DNA from: an uncultured Collinsella sp.
GTDB lineage: Bacteria > Actinomycetota > Coriobacteriia > Coriobacteriales > Coriobacteriaceae
DNA length: 41,079 bases
Direction: 5' to 3'
Assembly (NCBI GenBank): GCA_900757595.1
Contig: CAAEOL010000030.1
Location: 1-41,079, forward strand
In this document: piece by piece, positions 31,561 to 39,353 of the stretch
How the letters are laid out: each line of letters begins with the position of its first letter
How positions within the stretch are numbered: position 1 is the first letter of the stretch
Translations under genes and position numbers: made by a program
Notes under the pieces: model-generated
Told to the model about the DNA's origin: nothing
Database searches by the model: none
Seen by the model: the letters and a program-made list of their open reading frames with translations, nothing else

Positions 31561-32136
31561 TTAGGCCGCGGCGCACACGCTGCCGAGCAGCTCGCGCAGA
31601 GGAGACCCAATGCCCTCCAGCAGTTCGGGCGCGATGATGGCAAAAACGGGAACCTCGCCGGCGCCCACGACAGCAGGCACCTTGCCCTCCGAGACAATGC
31701 ATCCATAAGGGACAAAACCGTCTTCGCCGGCATCGAGCGCCGCCATGCGACGCGCGAGTCCGCGCGCAAAGCCAGCAGTATCGGCATCGCCAATCGCTAG
31801 GACAAAGTCCACGCCTTCGTCGGTCGCCAGGGCCACGGCTTCGTCGATCAGCTCGTCTCCCCCGTCGCCCTCAACCGAGCCGCAGCGGAAAAGCACACGC
31901 TCGAGCAGGGCTCGATCAAGCGAGCCAAGTGCCGCCGAGACAAGCTCATCGCGCGTATGCTTGTCACCGCCCAGCACGACCAGCGCCTTGGTGCCGCCAT
32001 AGTGGGCAACCAATCGCCCGCACCAGCGAGTCACATCCCCATCCGCAACCAAGCGCGTCGGCATACCAAACCCATAATTGACCATCTTTTCCACAACCTT
32101 TCCGTGCGCATAGGCGGTATCAATCGTTAGGCTCAT
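31561..32136 (-). CDS. Truncated iron-containing alcohol dehydrogenase-like protein
   Basis: A protein of 191 residues that resembles only the N-terminal nucleotide-binding half of the iron-ADH family: MVNYGFGMPTRLVADGD near the start, GGTKALVVLGGDKHTR, GVDFVLAIGDADTAGFARGLARRM where GGGS is expected, then VPVFAIIAPELLEGIGSPLRE. Full members are about 380 residues and carry iron-binding His residues in the missing C-terminal half. The stop codon (31561-31563) directly adjoins a palindromic repeat, which may have caused the truncation. No clear ribosome site precedes the ATG. Probably not an active dehydrogenase. Confidence 0.6.
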   Translation of the reverse strand: MSLTIDTAYAHGKVVEKMVNYGFGMPTRLVADGDVTRWCGRLVAHYGGTKALVVLGGDKHTRDELVSAALGSLDRALLERVLFRCGSVEGDGGDELIDEAVALATDEGVDFVLAIGDADTAGFARGLARRMAALDAGEDGFVPYGCIVSEGKVPAVVGAGEVPVFAIIAPELLEGIGSPLRELLGSVCAAA

Positions 32137-32217
32137 GCTACGAAGCGAGGTTTTCCGAGCTGTTTCGCACTCTTTAGAGCTGCGTTAAAACCCAATCCAA
32201 CCGCACGACCATACCTG

Positions 32218-32235
32218 CCAAAAAGGGACAGGTTT
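32218..32235. repeat. Second copy of the REP-like 18-mer
   Basis: CCAAAAAGGGACAGGTTT, identical to 31486-31503, preceded by ACCTG. With the first copy it brackets the truncated ADH-like gene in direct orientation. Confidence 0.7.
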
Positions 32236-32260
32236 TGACGATGTCCGAATGAGCGGGTAT

Positions 32261-32293
32261 TATCGAACAGATATTCGATAAGAACATGTGTTT
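32261..32293 (+). promoter_or_regulatory. SOS-like palindromes before the Y-family polymerase gene
   Basis: TATCGAACAGATATTCGATA (32261-32280) has perfect 7-base arms and contains GAAC-N4-ATTC, one base from the GAAC-N4-GTTC LexA box of Gram-positive bacteria. GAACATGTGTTT (32282-32293) is a second near match. LexA control is a natural reading for this gene type. Confidence 0.5.
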
Positions 32294-32308
32294 GATGAAA
32301 GGACACGG

Positions 32309-33814
32309 ATGGCGCACGAGCAGCACACCTATATCTGCATCGACCTCAAGACGTTTTATGCCAGCGTCGAGTGCGTCGACCGTGGGCTCGATCCGCTCAC
32401 CACCAACCTGGTCGTTGCCGACGAATCGCGCGGGCGCACGACCATCTGCCTCGCCATCACGCAGGCTATGAAGGACTTAGGGATTCACAATCGCTGCCGC
32501 CTATTTGAGATTCCCGATGGCATCGACTACATCACGGCCGTACCGCGCATGCAGCATTACATGGAGGTGTCGGCGAAAATCTACGGTATCTATCTGGAAT
32601 ACGTCAGCCCCCAGGACGTGCACGTCTACTCCATCGATGAGTGCTTTATCGACGTGACGCCCTATCTGGACCTCTATCACACAGATGCGGAAGGGTTCGC
32701 CTGCACGCTGCGCGACGAGGTCCTCGCGCGCACCGGCATCACGGCGACGGTCGGCATCGGCCCCAACCTATTCCAGGCCAAGGTAGCGCTCGACATTACC
32801 GCCAAGCACGTACCCAGCCGCATCGGCATACTCGACGACGAGACCTTTCGCAAGGAGATCTGGCCCCATCGTCCCATCACCGATATCTGGGGCATCGGTC
32901 CCGGCGTGGCAGCCCGCCTCGAGAAATACGGCGTCTACGATCTGATGGGCGTCGCGGCGCTCGACGAAAACCTGCTTTACGACGAGCTCGGCGTCAATGC
33001 CGAATATCTCATCGACCATGCCTTCGGGTGCGAGCCGACAACCATCGCCGATATCCAAGCCTATCGCCCGCAAGCAACTTCGACCACCACAGGACAGGTG
33101 CTCTCGAAGGGTTATGCCTACGAACAGGCCTATACCGTCTTGCGCGAGATGGTCGACAACGCCGTTTTAGACTTGGTCGATAAACACGTGGTCTGTGACA
33201 GCATCTCGCTCTTTGTGGGCTACGCGAGCGAACGCGCCGACATACGCCGCCTCGACGCCAGCGGTACAGCGCAGTATGTGGACGGATGCGGGCACCTGCG
33301 CTCGAGCACATCGAGTATCGAACCCACCGCAACCGCCGGCCCCGAGCTCGCGCCCCGTGCGCCCAAGCCCGTCCAGCGCGATGACGAACGGCGTCGCCTG
33401 GTGCGCGAAGCGCAGGCAATCGATGGCATCTTTGTGGGAGAGCATGGCGGCAAACCGCGCGGTGGCTATGCCGCACTCTTTGCGCACTCTAACGCCTCGC
33501 GAAAGCTGCCCGAGCGTACCAATTCGTTTAAGAAGATCATGGGCTATTTCGATGAGCTCTGGGCGCAGACTGTCGATCCCAAACGACCGGTCAAGCGCAT
33601 CAACCTGGGATTTGGCAACCTCATGCCCGAGGAATTTGCCACCATCGATCTGTTCAGCGATATCGAGGCCGATAAGCGCGAGCGCGACCTGGCGCGCACC
33701 GTCCTGGCCGTGAAAGGCAAGTACGGCAAGAACGCGCTCGTCAAGGGATTAAGCTTTACCGCCGGCGCCACCGCGCGCGAACGCAACGAACAAGTTGGAG
33801 GACACCGTGCCTAA
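32309..33814 (+). CDS. Y-family DNA polymerase (UmuC/UvrX type)
   Basis: A translesion polymerase of 501 residues. The palm shows ICIDLKTFYASVEC with Asp12 and VYSIDECFIDVT with Asp110 and Glu111, the metal ligands. TVGIGPNLFQAKVALDITAK and DIWGIGPGVAARLEKYGVYDL form the thumb and helix-hairpin-helix part, and the C-terminal part carries the little-finger domain with an acidic insert. This branch, like Bacillus UvrX/YqjW, pairs with YolD-like proteins, as here. It copies past damaged template bases, usually under SOS control. GAAAGGAC precedes the ATG at 32309; the stop overlaps the yolD-like gene by 8 bases. Confidence 0.9.
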   Translation: MAHEQHTYICIDLKTFYASVECVDRGLDPLTTNLVVADESRGRTTICLAITQAMKDLGIHNRCRLFEIPDGIDYITAVPRMQHYMEVSAKIYGIYLEYVSPQDVHVYSIDECFIDVTPYLDLYHTDAEGFACTLRDEVLARTGITATVGIGPNLFQAKVALDITAKHVPSRIGILDDETFRKEIWPHRPITDIWGIGPGVAARLEKYGVYDLMGVAALDENLLYDELGVNAEYLIDHAFGCEPTTIADIQAYRPQATSTTTGQVLSKGYAYEQAYTVLREMVDNAVLDLVDKHVVCDSISLFVGYASERADIRRLDASGTAQYVDGCGHLRSSTSSIEPTATAGPELAPRAPKPVQRDDERRRLVREAQAIDGIFVGEHGGKPRGGYAALFAHSNASRKLPERTNSFKKIMGYFDELWAQTVDPKRPVKRINLGFGNLMPEEFATIDLFSDIEADKRERDLARTVLAVKGKYGKNALVKGLSFTAGATARERNEQVGGHRA

Positions 33815-34232
33815 ACCTAAACAACAGCCCGTGCGCCCGCCGACCGCCTTCGAGCGCCTGGCGGACCCCGAGGGCAGACGCCGCGCCGCCGACCCCAACC
33901 TCACTGCCAACGGTGCCTTGCGCGCCAACCGCGCCGCACAGTTTATGCCCTTTGCCGCCCTCACGGGATACTACGAACTCGTGCGCAAGCAGGAAATCAC
34001 CGTCGAGCCAAAACGTGAGCTCACGGAAGAAAAAGCCCTCGTGCTTTCTAAAAAACTCGAGGGTCTCAAACGTGGCGACTTGGTTCGTGTCACCTATTAC
34101 GATACATACGGCTATCGCAGCCGCACCGGCATCCTCGACGAGGCGCTCCCCGCCTTCAAGCTCCTCAAGCTCCGAGACATCGCCATCGACTTCGACGACA
34201 TCCAAGACATCGAACTGCGCGGACGAGCCTAG
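33807..34232 (+). CDS. YolD-like protein
   Basis: A protein of 141 residues. ALRANRAAQFMPFAALTGYYELVRKQEITVEPK matches the YolD core, and DLVRVTYYDTYGYRSRTGIL with DIAIDFDDIQDIELRG the C-terminal strands. YolD-like proteins accompany Y-family polymerases in Firmicutes and are proposed to act like UmuD as a partner or regulator; their biochemistry is not settled. The start is GTG at 33807 because GGAGG lies five to six bases before it; a TTG at 33795 in frame is less likely. Confidence 0.82.
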   Translation: MPKPKQQPVRPPTAFERLADPEGRRRAADPNLTANGALRANRAAQFMPFAALTGYYELVRKQEITVEPKRELTEEKALVLSKKLEGLKRGDLVRVTYYDTYGYRSRTGILDEALPAFKLLKLRDIAIDFDDIQDIELRGRA

Positions 34233-34258
34233 CCAAGGAAGCGCATCCAGAGCGACGC

Positions 34259-34642
34259 TTACAGCGTCATGACGTAGTAGCCCGCGTCTTTCACGGCCGC
34301 CTCGAGGACATCACGATCAACCGGCTGCTTAGAGCGCACGCGTGCCGTGTGGTCCGCATACGTCACCGTTGCCCACACGCCATCCAGTGCATTGAGGGCA
34401 TTGGCTACGTTCTGAGCGCAGCCGTCACAGCTCATGCCGCCGATGAGCAGCTCATCGCTATAGGGATAGTGTGACGCATCGGTATCCACCACAACAACCT
34501 TTTTGGCCTTCTTGCCGCTCGCACCATCGCTGCAACAACTCTTCCCGTGTGTCGAAGCGGCAATGCGACGCAGTCCAAAAAACATGCCGACGGCAATGAC
34601 GGCCAGCACGATGAGATTCGCAGGGTTGAGCAAGTCACTCAT
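34259..34642 (-). CDS. Membrane-anchored heavy-metal-associated (HMA) domain protein
   Basis: A protein of 127 residues. Residues 7-25 form one membrane helix (PANLIVLAVIAVGMFFGL), followed by a cytosolic-type Cys pair (KSCCSDG, 36-37) and a C-terminal HMA fold with GGMSCDGC (Cys72, Cys75). HMA domains bind Cu(I) or similar metals and hand them to transporters. No P-type ATPase is adjacent, so it may work with a copper exporter elsewhere. A CsoR-like palindrome lies just upstream. The start at 34642 follows AAAGGGG. Confidence 0.82.
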   Translation of the reverse strand: MSDLLNPANLIVLAVIAVGMFFGLRRIAASTHGKSCCSDGASGKKAKKVVVVDTDASHYPYSDELLIGGMSCDGCAQNVANALNALDGVWATVTYADHTARVRSKQPVDRDVLEAAVKDAGYYVMTL

Positions 34643-34671
34643 GCGTTCCCCTTTCAAGTAGCCCTATCTAG

Positions 34672-34688
34672 ATACCCCCATGGGGTGT
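34672..34688 (-). promoter_or_regulatory. CsoR-like palindrome
   Basis: ATACCCCCATGGGGTGT lies 30 bases before the HMA gene start. The ACCCC/GGGGT symmetry resembles copper-sensing CsoR operators of Actinobacteria, which fits a Cu(I)-binding product. Confidence 0.5.
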
Positions 34689-34750
34689 CCCCATCTTAAC
34701 CCAAAATCATGTCTGTTCGGTCAATTAGTTTCCCTCTTCAAACTTTTTTG

Positions 34751-34778
34751 TTGACCATGGCTTACTTTCGTGTATAAG
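34751..34778 (+). promoter_or_regulatory. Promoter of the DUF3793-flavodoxin operon
   Basis: TTGACC (34751-34756) and TATAAG (34773-34778) are spaced by 16 bases, 38 bases before the GTG start. No iron-type operator is evident. Confidence 0.65.
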
Positions 34779-34816
34779 TTTTCATAGGCTAACAGTTTAG
34801 ATCCGTAAGGAGCGCC

Positions 34817-35521
34817 GTGACTCGAACCATAGACATCCCAACGTTTCAGGCAGCAGTCGTGCGCAACTGCTCCCCCACGCTCGCGGGAATCAAGCCGGCA
34901 TCGCTCTTTACCTATCCCGGCGTTTACGCCAACCAAAACGGAAAACCCAGCGCCACCCATATCGAAGAGCGACGCTCTCGCCTGCTCGCCGTCATAGCCC
35001 AATGCAACCGCGAGCTCCAGCCACTCGGGATCCATATGAGCGTTTTGGTCTGGCGCCCCTGCGGAGCGCTCATCTATGTGTACCGCCCTGCAGACCTCAT
35101 GCGATACCTCTCCGACCCCCGCGCCACGACGGCGCTTGCCGCCGAAGGTTACGATGTCCGCAACCTGCCCGCGTCCCTGGTGCATCTCGCCGCGCGCATC
35201 ACGCTGGCAAGCAGCAATGCCGCAGAGAGCGCCTATGACGGCAGCGTCTGCGCGCTCGCGCGAAATAGGCACTGCGATACGGGGTGCATGTGCGAGTTCC
35301 CCCACGAAATTGGCTATTTTTTGGGCTATCCCTACGAAGATGTCCATCAGTTTATCGTCCAGCACGGCGAAAACTATAAGGTCTTTGGCGCATGGAAGGT
35401 ATACACAAACGTTGAGCAGGCGCTCACGACCTTCGATTCCTATCGCGCATGCACGCAATACCTTACCTACATCTATCAACAGGGCTGCACTCTGGGACAA
35501 CTTGTCCAGGCAACCCGATAG
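34817..35521 (+). CDS. DUF3793 family protein
   Basis: A protein of 234 residues. The tail CMCEFPHEIGYFLGYPYEDVHQFIVQHGENYKVFGAWKVY is the core signature of DUF3793; the N-terminal half has HIEERRSRLLAVIAQ and VLVWRPCGALIYVYRP. The domain function is unknown, but the gene commonly sits beside flavodoxin, as here (46 bases apart), which suggests a redox or heme/iron link. Several Cys residues cluster near residue 155 (HCDTGCMCEF). The start is GTG at 34817 after AAGGAG. No membrane segment is seen. Confidence 0.85.
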   Translation: MTRTIDIPTFQAAVVRNCSPTLAGIKPASLFTYPGVYANQNGKPSATHIEERRSRLLAVIAQCNRELQPLGIHMSVLVWRPCGALIYVYRPADLMRYLSDPRATTALAAEGYDVRNLPASLVHLAARITLASSNAAESAYDGSVCALARNRHCDTGCMCEFPHEIGYFLGYPYEDVHQFIVQHGENYKVFGAWKVYTNVEQALTTFDSYRACTQYLTYIYQQGCTLGQLVQATR

Positions 35522-35567
35522 AGCATACAAAACGCGGCCGCACGCCGCACAACCGAAAGGAAGACAT

Positions 35568-35987
35568 ATGAGCAAGATCGCAGTCGTCTACTGGAGCGGT
35601 ACAGGCAACACCGAGGCCATGGCAAACTTCGTTGCCGAGGGCGCAACCGGTGCCGGCGCCGAGGCAGAGGTCATCTCCTGCGCCGACTTCTCTGCCGACA
35701 AGGCCGCCGAATATGATGCCTTCGCCTTCGGCTGCCCCGCCATGGGTTCCGAGGAGCTTGAATACGATGAGTTCCAGCCCATGTGGGATGAGGTCAAGGA
35801 GACTCTCGGCGACAAGAAGGTCGTCCTCTTTGGCTCTTATTCGTGGGCCGAGGGCGAATGGATGGACAACTGGAAGGCGGACGCCGACGAGGCGGGCGTC
35901 AACGTCGTGGACTCCACCATCTGCTACGACGCGCCCGACGACGAGGGCGAGACCGCCTGTCGCGCGCTTGGAGCGGAGCTGGCCTAG
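35568..35987 (+). CDS. Flavodoxin
   Basis: A short-chain flavodoxin of 139 residues. The FMN phosphate loop is YWSGTGNTEAMA (8-19), followed by YDAFAFGCPAMGSEELEYDEF and LFGSYSWAEGEWMDNW, the isoalloxazine loops. Flavodoxins carry one or two electrons between oxidoreductases, often replacing ferredoxin when iron is scarce. GAAAGGAAG precedes the ATG. Co-directional with DUF3793 and followed by a strong terminator. Confidence 0.92.
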   Translation: MSKIAVVYWSGTGNTEAMANFVAEGATGAGAEAEVISCADFSADKAAEYDAFAFGCPAMGSEELEYDEFQPMWDEVKETLGDKKVVLFGSYSWAEGEWMDNWKADADEAGVNVVDSTICYDAPDDEGETACRALGAELA

Positions 35988-36044
35988 CGGCAATGAGCTC
36001 CGCCCGTAACGCGCTCTGCGCCAAAATACATTCGCGTCCCAACA

Positions 36045-36079
36045 AAAACGGGAGCCGGATCACATCCAGCTCCCGTTTT
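36045..36079. terminator. Bidirectional terminator
   Basis: AAAACGGGAGC (36045-36055) pairs with GCTCCCGTTTT (36069-36079). It lies between the convergent flavodoxin gene and the ABC transporter ATPase gene. Confidence 0.85.
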
Positions 36080-36104
36080 CTGCCATGTCAGTCATATAAA
36101 GCGA

Positions 36105-36854
36105 CTACGAGATATTGCCCAAGAACGCCTTGGTGCGCTCGCTCTTGGGGTGGTCGAAGACCTCGCTCGGCGTGCCCTCTTCCACGATAACGCCGCCGTC
36201 CATAAAGACGACGCGATCGGCGACGTCGCGAGCAAAGCCCATCTCGTGGGTCACCACGATCATGGTCATACCGTCACATGCCAAGTCGCGCATGACGCCC
36301 AATACATCGCGGACAAGCTCGGGGTCAAGCGCCGACGTGGCCTCGTCAAAGAGCATCACGTGTGGATTCATCGACAGGGCGCGGGCGATGGCCACACGCT
36401 GCTGCTGACCGCCCGAAAGCTGACTCGGCATAAAATCGATGCGCTCGGCCAGACCGACCTTAGTGAGCTCCTCGACGGCGATCTTCTCGGCCTCTTCCTT
36501 GCTGCGCTTGAGCACCTTTTGCTGCGCAAGCATGACGTTCTTTTTGACCGACAGGTGCGGGAACAGGTTGAACTGCTGAAACACCATGCCCAGATGCGTG
36601 CGCACCTTGTTAAGGTCGACGCCCTTGGCACACACATCCACGCCCTCAACGACAATCGAGCCGCTCGTGGGATGCTCTAGGCGATTGATGCAGCGAAGCA
36701 TCGTCGACTTGCCCGAGCCGGAGGGGCCCAGGACCACAACGACCTCACCCTTGTGCACGTCCAGATCGATATCACGCAGAACCACGTTATCGCCAAAAGC
36801 CTTTTGGAGGTTCTTGATGCTGACAACGACCTCGTTGGAATTCGTTTCACTCAT
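36105..36854 (-). CDS. Polar amino acid ABC transporter ATP-binding protein (GlnQ type)
   Basis: An ABC ATPase of 249 residues. Walker A is GPSGSGKST (43-51), the Q-loop is MVFQQFNLFPHLSV, the signature is LSGGQQQRVAIARAL, Walker B is HVMLFDEATSALD and the switch His is in IVVTHEMGFA. The HLS and FQQFNLFPH features and the length are typical of GlnQ/HisP. It energises import together with the upstream permease and solute-binding protein, 12 bases after the permease stop. The amino acid carried cannot be read from this subunit. Confidence 0.93.
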   Translation of the reverse strand: MSETNSNEVVVSIKNLQKAFGDNVVLRDIDLDVHKGEVVVVLGPSGSGKSTMLRCINRLEHPTSGSIVVEGVDVCAKGVDLNKVRTHLGMVFQQFNLFPHLSVKKNVMLAQQKVLKRSKEEAEKIAVEELTKVGLAERIDFMPSQLSGGQQQRVAIARALSMNPHVMLFDEATSALDPELVRDVLGVMRDLACDGMTMIVVTHEMGFARDVADRVVFMDGGVIVEEGTPSEVFDHPKSERTKAFLGNIS

Positions 36855-36866
36855 GACAGGACCTCC

Positions 36867-38228
36867 TTACAGACCGGCGATATGATCGGCGGGCGTCGCG
36901 ACAACCTGTCCGGCGCTCTTGGTGGGACGCTTCTTTTTGGTTTCGGCCGTCCCCAGAAGTCTCGCCTCAAGACCGCTCACCAAGCGCGCAAGCGGCAGGG
37001 TAATGACCAGATAGAACAGAGCGGCAACCACATACGGCGTGATGGAGCCCGTCGTGGCCACGATGGTGCGGGCGTTCATGACGATCTCGACGACACCCAC
37101 GGCGGCAAGCAGCGACGTGTCCTTGTAGAGCAGGATGAACTCGCTGGTCAGCGTAGGCAGGACATTGCGGAACGTCTGCGGAATCATGACATAGAGCAGC
37201 GTCTGGAAGGCATTCATGCCCAGCGAGCGAGCAGCCTCGTTTTGGCCCTTGGGGATCGACTGAATACCGGCACGGAAGATCTCGCACAGGTACGCAGACG
37301 AGTTCATGGCCATGACGATAACACCCAGCACATAGTCGTCCACTTTGACACCGGCCAGCGGCAAGCCAAAGAACGCAATGTAGATCTGCAAGAACGCCGG
37401 CGTGCCGCGGATGATATTCACATAGATGCCGGCAAGGCAGCGAAGGATGCGCGACTTGGAAATGCGCATGAGCGACAGCGCAAAGCCAAAGGGAATGGCC
37501 AACGGAAATGCCACGAGCACGATCGAGAGCGACATAAGGAAGCCCTTGAAGACGATCGGCAGGCTCTGGACCAAAATGACCGGGTTCAGGAACAGGCGCA
37601 GGAACATATTGGAGTTCCACGCCTCGACCCACGGCTGCTCTTTAAGGTCAGCCAGGAAGTTATCGAAGGCCGTCACGCCCTTGATCTCCACCGACGGAAT
37701 CTTGGAGATCTTCTTGGTCGACCCGTCGGCGAGCGTATAGGTGCCGCTAAAGGCCTCATCGCCGCCCTCGACGGGGAAGGTCACGCCGTAAACCTCGACA
37801 CGGAAAAAGCCGCCGGCAGGCGCCGTCTCGCCAAAGTCAATCTTGAGCGTCTGGCCGTCAGCCTTGCACGTGGGCTTCATGGGCGTACGATCCATGAGGT
37901 CCTCGCCCGAGAGCATCGTCAATCGCGTGTCATCGGTACCAAACGTCGTGCCGTCGACAAACGTCAAGGAAAGACCGCTCAGCTCCTCGTCGGCATCGGC
38001 CTGAACTTCCCAGGTAATGCGCGTCTCGGTGCCGCCGACCACATCGCTGCCCGAACCGGTGTTGGGTCGGGCGGTAATCTTTGCGGTCTCAAGCGCCTGA
38101 GCGGTCGTGGGCGCATATGCCCCCGCGCACACCAGCGCGAGCGCCACGGCCATGACGCAGGCTAGCTTTTGGAGCAAGGCGGACAGTGGAAAACGCTGCT
38201 CCGCGGCCCCTTTGTTCAGTCGAGACAA
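36867..38228 (-). CDS. Amino acid ABC transporter permease with N-terminal extracellular domain
   Basis: A protein of 453 residues read from TTG at 38228 (AGGAG five to eight bases before). It has a signal-like segment (KLACVMAVALALVCAGAYA), then about 150 residues of strand-rich, Asp/Thr-rich extracellular sequence (VVGGTETRITWEVQADADEE and later strands) that I do not recognise, then a full HisM/GlnP-type permease: FLMSLSIVLVAFPLAIPFG, INIIRGTPAFLQIYIAFFG-like NIIRGTPAFLQ, and the EAA loop EAARSLGMNAFQTLLYVMIPQ. Usual permeases are about 220-250 residues, so this is a fusion. It follows the binding protein with a hairpin in the gap. The long upstream frame to 38336 would span that hairpin and is rejected. 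Confidence 0.85.
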   Translation of the reverse strand: MSRLNKGAAEQRFPLSALLQKLACVMAVALALVCAGAYAPTTAQALETAKITARPNTGSGSDVVGGTETRITWEVQADADEELSGLSLTFVDGTTFGTDDTRLTMLSGEDLMDRTPMKPTCKADGQTLKIDFGETAPAGGFFRVEVYGVTFPVEGGDEAFSGTYTLADGSTKKISKIPSVEIKGVTAFDNFLADLKEQPWVEAWNSNMFLRLFLNPVILVQSLPIVFKGFLMSLSIVLVAFPLAIPFGFALSLMRISKSRILRCLAGIYVNIIRGTPAFLQIYIAFFGLPLAGVKVDDYVLGVIVMAMNSSAYLCEIFRAGIQSIPKGQNEAARSLGMNAFQTLLYVMIPQTFRNVLPTLTSEFILLYKDTSLLAAVGVVEIVMNARTIVATTGSITPYVVAALFYLVITLPLARLVSGLEARLLGTAETKKKRPTKSAGQVVATPADHIAGL

Positions 38229-38280
38229 GGTGGCTCCTATCGTAGAAGTTGCCGGCAAAACGAGACGGAAACGCTCTCCG

Positions 38281-38320
38281 TCAAGAGAAGCGCAAAGGCC
38301 CTCTCCGCAAAACGGAAAGG
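38281..38320 (-). terminator. Hairpin between binding-protein and permease genes
   Basis: On the minus strand GGGCCCTTTCCG and CGGAGAGGGCC form a stem around TTTT, followed by TTTGCG. It is placed to lower permease and ATPase expression relative to the binding protein, a common layout in such operons. Confidence 0.65.
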
Positions 38321-38345
38321 GCCCGCGCGCAATCAAGTAGTTATT

Positions 38346-39206
38346 TTACTTGATATTGTACTTAGCCATGAGGGCGTCGACGGTACCGTCGTCGGTCAGG
38401 TCCTTGATGGCCTGGTTGATGTCGTCCTTGAGCTTGGTGTTGCCCTGGTTGATGGCGATGGCGTACTCCTCGCCGGTGCTGATCTGCTTGATGGTCTGGC
38501 AGGTGTTGAACTGCTCGGCGGTCAGCTGGCTGGCAACGGAGCGGTTGGTGACTACGGCGTCGCCCTTATCGGACTGCAGGGCGCTGAAGCACTCGGTGGC
38601 GTCCTTGTAGGGGACGATCTTGGCCTTCGGGAAGTTCTCCTGGGCAAAGGCCTCGGCGGTCGAGCCAGACTGGACGATGATGGTAGCGTCGGCGTTGTTG
38701 AGCTTCTCGCTGAAGTTATCGGCCGTGATGTCGGTGTTATCGACCTTGGTCACGATAGCCTGATCGTCCATGTAGTAGGAATCAGAGAAAGTGACTTCCT
38801 TCTCACGCTCGGGCGTGTCGGTGATAGCCGCGATGGAAACGTCATACTTGGCGCCCGAAGCGACGCCCGGAACCAGCGTGTCAAAGTCATTGTTGACATA
38901 CTCGACATCCAGGCCCAGCTTGTCGCCGATAGCCTTGATGAGCTCAAGGTCAAAGCCCTGATAATCGCCGTTGTCATCCTTGTACTCAAACGGAGCGTAC
39001 TCGGCAGAGGTGCCGACGGTCAGCGTACCGTCCTTGACGAGCGCGTACTCCTTGGAGCCGTCGACCTTCTCGACCTTAGCGTCGTCAGAGCTGCTGGAAC
39101 CAGCATCAGAACCAGAGGTGGCGTTGGACGAGCCGCAGCCCGTCAGAGCAAGGGCGAGCGCCATAGCACCCGTGGCGGCAAATGCGCCGAGCTTCTTCAG
39201 CTTCAT
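38346..39206 (-). CDS. Amino acid ABC transporter substrate-binding lipoprotein
   Basis: A protein of 286 residues. The signal MKLKKLGAFAATGAMALALALTGC ends in a lipobox with Cys24, followed by a Ser/Asp-rich linker. The mature part has the family-3 pattern: GTLTVGTSAEYAPFEYKDDNG, GFDLELIKAIGDKLGL, FDTLVPGVASGAKYDVSIAAITDTPEREKEVTFSDSYY and a late Asp/Gly hinge GDAVVTNRSVA. It would bind an amino acid outside the membrane and deliver it to the permease. The ligand is not certain. GGAAGGAG precedes the ATG at 39206. Confidence 0.93.
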   Translation of the reverse strand: MKLKKLGAFAATGAMALALALTGCGSSNATSGSDAGSSSSDDAKVEKVDGSKEYALVKDGTLTVGTSAEYAPFEYKDDNGDYQGFDLELIKAIGDKLGLDVEYVNNDFDTLVPGVASGAKYDVSIAAITDTPEREKEVTFSDSYYMDDQAIVTKVDNTDITADNFSEKLNNADATIIVQSGSTAEAFAQENFPKAKIVPYKDATECFSALQSDKGDAVVTNRSVASQLTAEQFNTCQTIKQISTGEEYAIAINQGNTKLKDDINQAIKDLTDDGTVDALMAKYNIK

Positions 39207-39263
39207 AATCAGTCTCCTTCCGGTGACCTCGTTTGATTCAGAGGTCTGCAAAAACTGTTGGCT

Positions 39264-39292
39264 ATTATGCACCCGGAATTACGAATCTGCAA
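39264..39292 (-). promoter_or_regulatory. Promoter of the amino acid ABC operon
   Basis: On the minus strand TTGCAG (39287-39292) and CATAAT (39264-39269) are spaced by 17 bases, about 58 bases before the start codon. Confidence 0.6.
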
Positions 39293-39353
39293 TGAGAAAA
39301 TCGATTGAAACAAACCCATAACGTGAATGGAATACTCTACTTTGTGACAGTCA

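Noticed and set aside
36753..38165. 470-residue plus-strand open frame opposite the ABC permease
   Set aside because: Shadow of the permease and ATPase genes; charged low-complexity content.
38229..38336. Longer N-terminus for the ABC permease
   Set aside because: It would translate through the hairpin between the genes; the TTG at 38228 has an AGGAG site and is followed by a normal signal segment.
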